A stretch of 11,565 nt of DNA from Alphaproteobacteria bacterium (GTDB taxonomy: Bacteria > Pseudomonadota > Alphaproteobacteria > Puniceispirillales > Puniceispirillaceae), in contig WTHW01000043.1 of assembly GCA_011526395.1 (NCBI GenBank), positions 1 to 11,565 on the forward strand, given 5' to 3'. Position 1 is the first letter of the stretch, and the number at the start of each line of letters is the position of its first letter. A program made the position numbers and the translations under genes. A model generated the notes under the pieces. The model ran no database searches. It was not told the DNA's origin and worked only from the letters and a program-made list of their open reading frames with translations. This document shows, one piece after another, positions 1 through 6,533 of the stretch.

Positions 1-106
1 CCATCAAAGACTAATGGTGGTTTGACCGTATCAAATACATAAGCTTTGATGATTACTCTTGCAAGCTTTTATATCATTTCTGAATCTTAATAGTTGAAAC
101 GAAATG

Positions 107-979
107 TCACTTTTTTTGAGCAGCAATTTGCCCCTCTCGCATGAAAGCATAGATACCTGCAACAGTCACAATGGTGGAGCCGACTAGCATTGCTGCATCC
201 ACTTGCTCATCGAGCAGGAGTATCCCTGCCCCAATTCCAAAAATGATTTTAACATATCTGAAAGGACTAATTGCAGAGACTTCACCGAGACGCATTGCGC
301 GTGTAATGAAAAAGATACCCACAGAAGAAGCGATAGCCATCCCAAATACGTATAACCACACTATTCCAGAGGGCAATAAAATATCATCGGACAACATCAT
401 CATCACCAACCCCAAACAACTCACAACCATAGAACCATATAACGCCATTGGCAGTGTTGGCACAGTTTGAGGCGCAAGGCGCGCACCTATATCGCGAATA
501 ACCATGCCAAGCAACGCGATGATAGTCAGTAAACTGTAAATAGAGAAATCTTCAGCACCCGGGCGCATGATAATCATGACACCACAAAAGCCTAGCAATA
601 CCGCGGCAAGCCTTCTTACACCGACTTTTTCACCTAGAAATATTGCACCAGCGGCGGTTAAGAGAAGTGGCTGTGATTGCAGCAGCGCTGTCACAGTTAC
701 CAAAGGAACATAGGTAAGTGAAATCACCATACCTAGTGCCGCTGTAACCTCGCCAATATTTCGTACCACTACTGTCCAATGGAAATAATGCCTCGAGAAT
801 ATAGGGCCTCGCTGAAGCTTTATTGATGCTGCAAAAAACAAAGTGGTACCTAACCCCAAAAAGAAGACTATGGCACCTGTCGAAACCGATGGGGATAATA
901 GCTTAATGAATACATCTGAAATGGTTAAGAAGACCATAGCAATGATCATTGAAATAATGGCGCGGAGTATGTCAGGCAT
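107..979 (-). CDS. DMT/EamA-family membrane transporter
   Basis: The 290-residue protein is hydrophobic throughout, with about ten predicted membrane segments arranged as two EamA repeats (roughly residues 5-140 and 145-280). The second half shows the typical pattern of a helix with SPFRYVKIIFG near residue 240, followed by a hydrophobic helix ending in LLLDEQ near 258, a signature seen in drug/metabolite transporter superfamily members. It belongs in the inner membrane. The start at 979 is preceded by AAGGGTGG about five bases upstream, a fair ribosome binding site. It lies 39 bases downstream of the AraC-family gene on the same strand, so the two may be co-transcribed. The substrate cannot be told from sequence; family members carry amino acids, nucleosides, S-adenosylmethionine or other metabolites, in or out. 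A role in galactoside metabolism is possible only by proximity. Family assignment is firm, function is not. Confidence 0.85.
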   Translation of the reverse strand: MPDILRAIISMIIAMVFLTISDVFIKLLSPSVSTGAIVFFLGLGTTLFFAASIKLQRGPIFSRHYFHWTVVVRNIGEVTAALGMVISLTYVPLVTVTALLQSQPLLLTAAGAIFLGEKVGVRRLAAVLLGFCGVMIIMRPGAEDFSIYSLLTIIALLGMVIRDIGARLAPQTVPTLPMALYGSMVVSCLGLVMMMLSDDILLPSGIVWLYVFGMAIASSVGIFFITRAMRLGEVSAISPFRYVKIIFGIGAGILLLDEQVDAAMLVGSTIVTVAGIYAFMREGQIAAQKK

Positions 980-1018
980 TTAGGCCACCCTTATATTCTC
1001 ATTGATCGGGGCATATTA

Positions 1019-1885
1019 TCAAATTTTGTTTGATAGGCGGAAATTTTGGGGGGTTTGACCAGTATCTTTTGTAAACACCTCATAAAAACGCGACAGGGAG
1101 CCAAAACCGCTATCCATTGCAATTGTTAAAATCTTTTCCTGACTTTCCAGCAAAGCTGACTTGGCGTGATATAATCGTAATTTGTTTAAATATGAGGTCA
1201 TTGACATCCCGATTGCTTTTTGAAAAACACTCATGCCATATCCCTCGGAGACACCGCCAGCTTTAGAAATATCTGCAATTGTTATAGGCTGTGTATAATG
1301 TTCTGCGATAAAGCGAATCATCTTTTGTATACGCGTCGCCTGCTTTGCTGCCACCTTTGAATTTTGCTTTTTCGCCCTCATAAGATTTTCAGGAAATTGC
1401 CAACCAGATAAGCTTTGCCGACGCAAGCGGCAAATCAGCTCAGTACGTGCAAGTGTGACACGTGTCTGATGTTTAGATTCATAGTCAGAGACCCACCCTT
1501 CAAACATGACAACGTCCGACTGTCTTGTCGAAGACGCCTTAATTAACTGACCAGAAATTAGCGCCTCAACAATGTCATCCGACATTTCCAACGCCAAGAT
1601 TTCCTGAAGAGGAAGATTTGCGATATAAATACATCCCTCACCTTCCACTTTTTTCACACGGTGTGGGAGTTGGCCCCACAATAAACACAAATCCTGATCT
1701 TTGGCTGTTGCAGCACCAGCATGTGTTTCAAAGAATATCTCACAGCCTATCGGCAACATCACCTCAACATGGTTGTGGTTATGAGACCGTGTCATCACAA
1801 CGGGTACATGTTTTTGCATGAAAAACCCGTCAGGAAATAGATTCACTGACTCAATAAAATTAGGAAGTGTAGGTGACTTGTCCAT
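1019..1885 (-). CDS. AraC-family regulator, MelR-like
   Basis: This 288-residue protein has an N-terminal cupin-like sensing domain (about residues 15-115, with the histidine-rich stretch SHNHNHVEV at 34-42 and LLWGQLPH at 68-75) and a C-terminal AraC/XylS DNA-binding domain with two helix-turn-helix units (about 200-222 and 250-272; IAMDSGFGSLSRFYEVF is the classic second unit). Remembered features of E. coli MelR line up along its length: SHWHGQVEV, FWACTPH, the linker motif LSGW (here 159-162) and FIAENY (here FIAEHY, 192-197). It is therefore best read as a MelR-like activator/repressor responding to a galactoside. It is divergent from the binding-protein gene, with 193 bases between them, the usual arrangement for a local regulator. 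The start at 1885 has no convincing Shine-Dalgarno sequence, so translation may be weak. Strict orthology to MelR is an inference. The effector could differ from melibiose. Confidence 0.88.
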   Translation of the reverse strand: MDKSPTLPNFIESVNLFPDGFFMQKHVPVVMTRSHNHNHVEVMLPIGCEIFFETHAGAATAKDQDLCLLWGQLPHRVKKVEGEGCIYIANLPLQEILALEMSDDIVEALISGQLIKASSTRQSDVVMFEGWVSDYESKHQTRVTLARTELICRLRRQSLSGWQFPENLMRAKKQNSKVAAKQATRIQKMIRFIAEHYTQPITIADISKAGGVSEGYGMSVFQKAIGMSMTSYLNKLRLYHAKSALLESQEKILTIAMDSGFGSLSRFYEVFTKDTGQTPQNFRLSNKI

Positions 1886-1966
1886 ATCGTAAAATTGACA
1901 TGAATTTCGGAAAAAGGAAACTAAAAATATGAGAATATCGGAAATATTACCCTAAAATACGGAAGC
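1884..1966. promoter_or_regulatory. Phased repeat cluster, putative regulator sites
   Basis: Four related ten-base elements lie on the plus strand: ATATCGTAAA (1884-1893), ATTTCGGAAA (1904-1913), ATATCGGAAA (1935-1944) and AATACGGAAG (1956-1965). Measured at the CG dinucleotide (1888, 1908, 1939, 1960), the intervals are 20, 31 and 21 bases, close to two, three and two helical turns, so all would face the same side of the DNA. AraC-family proteins bind directly repeated half-sites through their two helix-turn-helix units, and MelR uses several such sites. The first copy overlaps the regulator's start codon, which would allow autoregulation. The region is AT-rich, so short matches can arise by chance; binding by the neighbouring regulator is inferred. 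A TTGACA at 1895-1900 has no good -10 partner, and CATACT at 1987-1992 is a weak -10 candidate for the rightward operon. Confidence 0.45.
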
Positions 1967-2002
1967 ATCCTAAGAAAGAATCATTTCATACTGAAAGGAA
2001 TA

Positions 2003-2032
2003 ATGGTGGGGTGGCTCACGCCACTTTCGTAA
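2003..2032 (+). CDS. Possible nine-codon leader ORF
   Basis: An ATG at 2003 opens a short frame encoding MVGWLTPLS and ending with TAA at 2030-2032, 46 bases before the binding-protein start. It is preceded by AAAGGA (1994-1999), a usable though closely spaced ribosome binding site. The frame covers a small hairpin (GTGGC at 2011-2015 pairing with GCCAC at 2020-2024), and its own start ATGGT (2003-2007) is complementary to ACCAT at 2033-2037. It could be a regulatory leader peptide, but an ORF this short may be accidental. It can only be translated if the transcript begins upstream of about 1990. Confidence 0.2.
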   Translation: MVGWLTPLS

Positions 2033-2044
2033 ACCATGACCTTT

Positions 2045-2059
2045 TGCTCTCACAGAGCA
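2045..2059 (+). promoter_or_regulatory. Hairpin upstream of binding-protein RBS
   Basis: TGCTCT (2045-2050) and AGAGCA (2054-2059) form a perfect six-base inverted repeat around CAC. It ends nine bases before the strong Shine-Dalgarno sequence GGGAGGA (2068-2074), which sits four bases before the binding-protein ATG at 2079. It could be an RNA hairpin that stabilises the 5' end or shapes access to the ribosome site, or a short DNA operator. There is no run of T after it, so it is not a terminator. Confidence 0.35.
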
Positions 2060-2078
2060 TAATATTTGGGAGGAACCA

Positions 2079-3323
2079 ATGAAAAAGACTTTCGCTGCGC
2101 TAGCTGCGGTTGCGTCAATTGGTCTGACATCTGTGGCAAGTGCTGGTACACTCGTTATCAACACTGACACATCAGACCCAGCACCAAAAGCTGCGTTTCA
2201 ATATGTTATCGATAAATTCCAAGCTGAAAACCCAGACGTAACGGTTGAATGGAACTTGTTTGACCATGAAGGTTACAAGCAATCTATCCGTAACTTCCTA
2301 AACACAAATGCACCTGACGTTGCAAACTGGTATGCGGGTAACCGTATGCGCCCATTCGTCAGAGCTGGCTTGTTTGAAGATGTATCAGATATCTGGGCTG
2401 ACTCAGGTTGGCAAGATGGTGAAATTAACAACTCAATGGCACATGCAAAGAAGTCTATGACAATTGCTGGTCGCCAGTGGGGTGTTCCATACACATATTA
2501 TCAGTGGGGTGTATATTACCGCAAAGACATCTTTGAAAAGATGGGCATTGCTGTACCAAAGACATTCGACGAGTTTGTTGCAGCTTGTGCAAAGCTGAAA
2601 GAAGGCGGTGTTACACCAATCACAATCGGCTCAAAGTACCTATGGACTACAGCTGGTGTGTTTGACTATTTGAACCTACGTACAAATGGTTATGAATTCC
2701 ACATGGATCTGGCACTTGGTAAAGTGCCTTACACAGACCCACGTGTACAAGCAACATTTGATAACTGGGACCGTTTGGTAAAGCCTGGTTACTTCATCGA
2801 AAACCATGCTGCTTACAGCTGGCAGGAAGCTTTGACACCAATGGTAAATGGCGAAGCTGCTATGTATGTCATGGGTAACTTTGCTGTGGCACCACTTCGT
2901 GAAGCAGGTCTAACAGACGACCAGCTAGGGTTCTTCCAGTTCCCTGAAATCACACCTGGCATTCCAATGGCTGAAGAAGCACCAACTGATACTGTGCACA
3001 TCCCAGCAAATGCTAAGAACAAGAAAGACGCAAAGCGCTTCCTGATCTTCATGGCTCGTGCAGATGTTCAGACTGAAATCAATAAGATTTTGGGTCAGCT
3101 TCCAATCAACAGCGCATCAACAGTTGCTGATGACAAGTTCTTGAAAGCTGGTAACGAAATGCTAAACAACGCATATGCTATGGCTCAGTTCTATGACCGT
3201 GATGCACCAGCTGAAATGGCTTCAGCAGGCATGAAGGGCTTCCAGGAATATATGGTAAAGCCTGAGCGTCGTGATGCTATCCTTAAGCGTTTGGAAAAAG
3301 CACGTCAGCGCGTCTACAAGTAA
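2079..3323 (+). CDS. CUT1 sugar ABC transporter, binding protein
   Basis: This 414-residue protein is the periplasmic solute-binding component (family 1, MalE/UgpB type) of a carbohydrate ABC importer. It opens with a clear Sec signal peptide: MKK, a hydrophobic core and a VASA cleavage motif, with cleavage expected after Ala22. Family features include the early segment around NAPDVANWY (residues 73-81), with exposed aromatic residues likely to stack on sugar, and the hinge-region stretch MVNGEAAMYVMGNFA in the second lobe. Length is normal for the family. The start at 2079 is fixed by the strong GGGAGGA ribosome site and the signal peptide. Codon use is that of a highly expressed gene: by hand count 18 of 23 Asn codons are AAC, against 5 of 19 in galK. 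It is first in the rightward operon and followed by a terminator-like attenuator. The ligand is inferred to be a galactoside from the neighbouring enzymes. Confidence 0.95.
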   Translation: MKKTFAALAAVASIGLTSVASAGTLVINTDTSDPAPKAAFQYVIDKFQAENPDVTVEWNLFDHEGYKQSIRNFLNTNAPDVANWYAGNRMRPFVRAGLFEDVSDIWADSGWQDGEINNSMAHAKKSMTIAGRQWGVPYTYYQWGVYYRKDIFEKMGIAVPKTFDEFVAACAKLKEGGVTPITIGSKYLWTTAGVFDYLNLRTNGYEFHMDLALGKVPYTDPRVQATFDNWDRLVKPGYFIENHAAYSWQEALTPMVNGEAAMYVMGNFAVAPLREAGLTDDQLGFFQFPEITPGIPMAEEAPTDTVHIPANAKNKKDAKRFLIFMARADVQTEINKILGQLPINSASTVADDKFLKAGNEMLNNAYAMAQFYDRDAPAEMASAGMKGFQEYMVKPERRDAILKRLEKARQRVYK

Positions 3324-3341
3324 TTGTAGAGCAACATATTT

Positions 3342-3369
3342 GGCAGGGGCAATTTGCCCCTGCCTTTTT
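3342..3369 (+). terminator. Intrinsic terminator/attenuator after binding protein
   Basis: GGCAGGGGC (3342-3350) pairs perfectly with GCCCCTGCC (3356-3364) around the loop AATTT, and a run of five T follows at 3365-3369. This is a textbook Rho-independent terminator, 18 bases past the binding-protein stop codon and 31 bases before the first permease. Since the permeases and enzymes have no obvious promoter of their own in the 77-base gap, it most likely acts as a partial terminator. That would give much more binding-protein message than downstream message, and the hairpin would also protect the 3' end of the short transcript. Confidence 0.88.
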
Positions 3370-3400
3370 ATTAAAAAATTTTATCACTCAAAGAGCACTT

Positions 3401-4336
3401 ATGATGTCCCCTGTAACAGGAACACAAACATCGCAGAACATGCGCCGATCTAGTTGGTGGAAGCGCAATCAGCAGCGCGTAACGCCTTGGCTATTTTTAA
3501 TGCCTGGCCTTTTGTTCTTCAGTGTTTATGTTCTTTATCCCATTGTTCAATCACTCATCATTTCGTTATATGAGTGGGATGGCCTGTCGCCAGCTATCTA
3601 TATTGGTTTTGCCAATTATGTTGAATTGGTGGATGATGAAGAATTTTACACATCTCTCTGGAACAATGTACGCTGGCTGATTTGTTTTATGCTTGCAGTG
3701 CCGATTGGCTTAGCATTAGCGCTTTTCCTTAATCAAACCATCTTTGGCATTCGGCTAATTAAGTCACTATTCTTCTTTCCGTTTGTTATATCTCAAGCTG
3801 TTATCGGCCTTATTTTCACATGGTTCTATGAGCCTAATTATGGCATCATTGCACCGCTTTTAAACTTTGTTGGCTGGGACGGCTGGGCCATTCTTGCAGA
3901 TGAGGATTATGCAACATACGGCATTATCTTCGCAGGTTTATATCCACAAATCGCTTACTGCATGATTTTATACTTGACTGGCCTTAACAACATCTCGGCA
4001 GACCAGATAGAGGCTGGGCGCATGGATGGCGCTAAGGGCTGGTCATTATTTTGGAACATTATCTTACCGCAATTAAGGCCAGCGACGTTTATTGCTGTTG
4101 TTGTGACAATTATTGGCTCGTTGCGCTCGTTTGATATGATTGCAATCATGACGCAAGGGGGGCCGTGGGGGTCAACGAATGTGCTTGCGTACTTTATGTT
4201 TGAACAAGCTTTAAGCGAATATGGGTACCGTATGGGTTATGGGTCTGCCATCGCCACAGTGCTTTTCGGCATCATGCTGATTTATATCACTTTCTTTATC
4301 TGGCGTATGTATCGCGACGAAAAAAGAGGACTGTAA
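3401..4336 (+). CDS. CUT1 sugar ABC permease, MalF/UgpA type
   Basis: This 311-residue integral membrane protein is one half of the transport channel. It has about six membrane segments, the first at about residues 30-50 (WLFLMPGLLFFSVYVLYPIV), and the cytoplasmic EAA coupling motif at 204-228 (EAGRMDGA followed by ILPQLRP), which docks on the ATPase. The stretch FDMIAIMTQGGPWGSTN (244-260) is diagnostic of the MalF/UgpA/LacF class of first permeases. Length is normal for short MalF-like members. Two consecutive ATG codons at 3401 and 3404 are possible starts; the only upstream ribosome-site element is a weak AAAGAG. It follows the attenuator at 3342-3369 and is four bases from the second permease. 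Galactoside specificity is inferred from context. Confidence 0.95.
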   Translation: MMSPVTGTQTSQNMRRSSWWKRNQQRVTPWLFLMPGLLFFSVYVLYPIVQSLIISLYEWDGLSPAIYIGFANYVELVDDEEFYTSLWNNVRWLICFMLAVPIGLALALFLNQTIFGIRLIKSLFFFPFVISQAVIGLIFTWFYEPNYGIIAPLLNFVGWDGWAILADEDYATYGIIFAGLYPQIAYCMILYLTGLNNISADQIEAGRMDGAKGWSLFWNIILPQLRPATFIAVVVTIIGSLRSFDMIAIMTQGGPWGSTNVLAYFMFEQALSEYGYRMGYGSAIATVLFGIMLIYITFFIWRMYRDEKRGL

Positions 4337-4340
4337 CGAT

Positions 4341-5192
4341 ATGTTCCCAACACCAATCGAAAAGGCCTCCCCTCTCTCCCGCATCAGCTATAAGATAGCT
4401 GTACCAATCGCCTTGATCATTTGGCTGATACCTCTTTTGGGTGTGATGATGACAGCACTTCGCGGCGCGGGCGACATCACAGCTGGTAATTTGTGGGGCG
4501 TCCCATCTGAGATGCTGTTTCGCCAAAACATGCAGGACGTATTCACCAATACCCCTATGCTACAATTCATAATAAACAGCTTTAAGATAACAATCCCAAC
4601 TATGATTGGCGCTGTTGCTTTGAGCTGCATGACTGGATTTGCACTAGCGTCTTATCAGTTTAAAGGGAATTTATTGCTGTTTTTTACATTCGTCGCAGGC
4701 AATTTCATCCCTTTTCAAATCTTAATGATTCCTGTCCGCGATTTAACTTTTCAAGTCGGTCTTTATGATACAGTGACAGGGTTGGTATTATTCCATGTTG
4801 CCTTTCAAACAGGCTTTTGCACTTTATTCATGCGTAATTTCATTCGCGCTCTTCCTTTCGAATTGATTGAAGCTGCACGCATTGATGGAGCAAGTGAGTT
4901 CAAGATATTTTGGAAGATCGTTTTGCCACTCATCCGGCCAGCAATCGCCGCTTTATGTGTGTTGATCTTTACCTTTATCTGGAACGACTATTTTTGGGCT
5001 ACTGTATTGATCCAAGGGCAACATGCAATGCCTGTTACAGCAGGACTTAAGTCCTTAAATGGCCAATGGGTAGCAGCATATCATCTGATTTCGGCAGGTG
5101 CGATAGTGGCTGCTATTCCTCCTGTCTTAATGTTTTTCATTATGCAACGTCACTTTATTGCTGGGCTAACACTAGGCGCCAGTAAAGGATAA
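4341..5192 (+). CDS. CUT1 sugar ABC permease, MalG/UgpE type
   Basis: This 283-residue protein is the second membrane subunit of the importer. It has about six membrane segments and the EAA loop at 177-200 (EAARIDGAS followed by IVLPLIRP), the canonical contact with the nucleotide-binding subunit. The segment FIWNDYFWATVLI (212-224) and the short C-terminal tail after the last helix are typical of the MalG/LacG class. The start at 4341 is four bases after the previous stop, with AGAGGA (4325-4330) inside the end of the upstream gene as ribosome site, so the two permeases are probably translationally coupled, as expected for a heterodimer needed in equal amounts. Confidence 0.95.
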   Translation: MFPTPIEKASPLSRISYKIAVPIALIIWLIPLLGVMMTALRGAGDITAGNLWGVPSEMLFRQNMQDVFTNTPMLQFIINSFKITIPTMIGAVALSCMTGFALASYQFKGNLLLFFTFVAGNFIPFQILMIPVRDLTFQVGLYDTVTGLVLFHVAFQTGFCTLFMRNFIRALPFELIEAARIDGASEFKIFWKIVLPLIRPAIAALCVLIFTFIWNDYFWATVLIQGQHAMPVTAGLKSLNGQWVAAYHLISAGAIVAAIPPVLMFFIMQRHFIAGLTLGASKG

Positions 5193-5200
5193 TTATTGTT

Positions 5201-6529
5201 ATGACTAAGATCACAATTGTCGGCGCGGGCAGTACTGTATTCATGCGCAATATCGTAACTGATATTCTATTGGAGTCTGTTTTCAAAGAGTGCGAAATAG
5301 CACTACAAGACATTGATGAAAAACGCCTTGCCACTTCCAAATTAGTTGTAGAAAAAATTGTTACAACATTGGGCGTGTCTCCACAGGTTACAGCCACATT
5401 ATCGCGTGAAGAGGCATTAAAAGGCGCAGATTTTGTTATATTAATGATTCAAGTTGGAGGTTATAAGCCTTCAACAGTGATTGATTTTGACATTCCTGCA
5501 AAATATGGATTACAGCAAACGATTGCCGACACGCTGGGAATTGGTGGCATTATGCGTGGTCTGCGCACAGTCCCCGTTTTAACAGATATCGCGCGTGACA
5601 TGGAGCGCCTCTGCCCAGACGCGTTAATGTTACAATATGTGAATCCAATGGCTATTAACTGCCTTGCTCTATCGCATATGGCGCCAGAGTTAAATTATGT
5701 GGGTCTATGCCACTCAGTACAAGGCACTGCAGCGGACTTAGCTCGTGATCTTGGTGAGAACATTGCTGATATTGAATATGATTGCTCTGGCATCAATCAT
5801 ATGGCGTTTTATACACGATTTGAAAAACGCCTGCCGAATGGAGATAAAGAAGACTTATATCCGCGGTTAATGAAAGTTGGGCAAGAACAAAGCTTCGGCC
5901 CTAACTGGGATGGTTGTACAAATCATGTCAGATATGAAGTGCTTAAAAGACTTGGATATTTTGTGACTGAGTCATCGGAACACTTCGCTGAATATACGCC
6001 TTGGTTTATTAAATCTCATCAACCTGATTTGTTGAAAGAATTCAATATTCCTATCAACGAATATATCAGACGTTGTGAAAGCCAGATTGCGGATTGGGAC
6101 GAGCAGGAAAAAGAACTTCTCGCAAACCAAAATATTATTTGTGAGCAATCTGTTGAGTATGCCGCTCGCATCATCACCTCTATGGTGACTGGTGAAGAGG
6201 ATGTGATTTACGGCAACGTGGCAAATAATAATCTTATCCCAGATTTGCCTGCAAATTCCTGTGTTGAAGTGCCATGCATTACCTCAAAAGGCAAATTGAC
6301 ACCACAAGCTGTGCCAGCACTTCCCTTGCATCTAAACCGCCTTATCCAAACAAATATTTCAGTTCAACAATTAACTGTAGAAGCACTGGTGACTGGCAAG
6401 AAGGAACCCATCTATCACGCTGCGATGCTGGATCCCCATACAGCTGCTGAACTAAGCTTAGATCAAATCTGGCACATGGTTGATGATCTGCTCGAGGCAC
6501 ATGAGGGCTGGATTCCAAAGTTTAGCTAG
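5201..6529 (+). CDS. melA: GH4 alpha-galactosidase (MelA-type)
   Basis: This 442-residue enzyme belongs to glycoside hydrolase family 4, which cleaves by an NAD+- and divalent-metal-dependent oxidation/elimination mechanism. The Rossmann nucleotide-binding start is visible (ITIVGAGST, residues 4-12). C170 lies in CHSV (170-173), the subgroup motif linked to alpha-galactosidases, whereas CDMP, CNVP and CHEV mark 6-phospho-alpha-glucosidases, 6-phospho-beta-glucosidases and alpha-glucosidases. C170 and H200 (in GINHMAF) are the expected metal ligands, and N148 in YVNPM contributes to substrate binding. The TESSEHFAEYTPWF stretch is also MelA-like. There is no signal peptide, so it acts in the cytoplasm on imported alpha-galactosides such as melibiose, with no need for a phosphorylated substrate, which fits an ABC rather than a PTS importer. 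It starts eight bases after the permease gene, with AAGGA as ribosome site. Family is certain; alpha-galactoside specificity is well supported by CHSV and the galTK neighbours. Confidence 0.93.
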   Translation: MTKITIVGAGSTVFMRNIVTDILLESVFKECEIALQDIDEKRLATSKLVVEKIVTTLGVSPQVTATLSREEALKGADFVILMIQVGGYKPSTVIDFDIPAKYGLQQTIADTLGIGGIMRGLRTVPVLTDIARDMERLCPDALMLQYVNPMAINCLALSHMAPELNYVGLCHSVQGTAADLARDLGENIADIEYDCSGINHMAFYTRFEKRLPNGDKEDLYPRLMKVGQEQSFGPNWDGCTNHVRYEVLKRLGYFVTESSEHFAEYTPWFIKSHQPDLLKEFNIPINEYIRRCESQIADWDEQEKELLANQNIICEQSVEYAARIITSMVTGEEDVIYGNVANNNLIPDLPANSCVEVPCITSKGKLTPQAVPALPLHLNRLIQTNISVQQLTVEALVTGKKEPIYHAAMLDPHTAAELSLDQIWHMVDDLLEAHEGWIPKFS

Positions 6530-6533
6530 AAAA

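Noticed and set aside
1..106. Possible end of a gene or a terminator at the left edge, with two AAGCTT sites at 41-46 and 63-68
   Set aside because: The open stretches are too short to recognise (the longest edge frame stops at 40-42), and the imperfect repeat around the two AAGCTT sites does not form a terminator-like stem with a T tract.
1895..1900. TTGACA as the -35 box of the rightward operon promoter
   Set aside because: No acceptable -10 hexamer occurs 16-19 bases downstream; kept only as a remark in the control-region entry.
1970..2170. Minus-strand ORF across the control region and the start of the binding-protein gene
   Set aside because: It is antisense to a clear signal peptide coding region and shows no recognisable protein features.
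6480..6533. Upstream extension of galT overlapping the GH4 gene by 50 bases
   Set aside because: The extra 18 residues match no GalT feature, and the ATG at 6534 just after the GH4 stop is the more natural start, although its ribosome site is poor.
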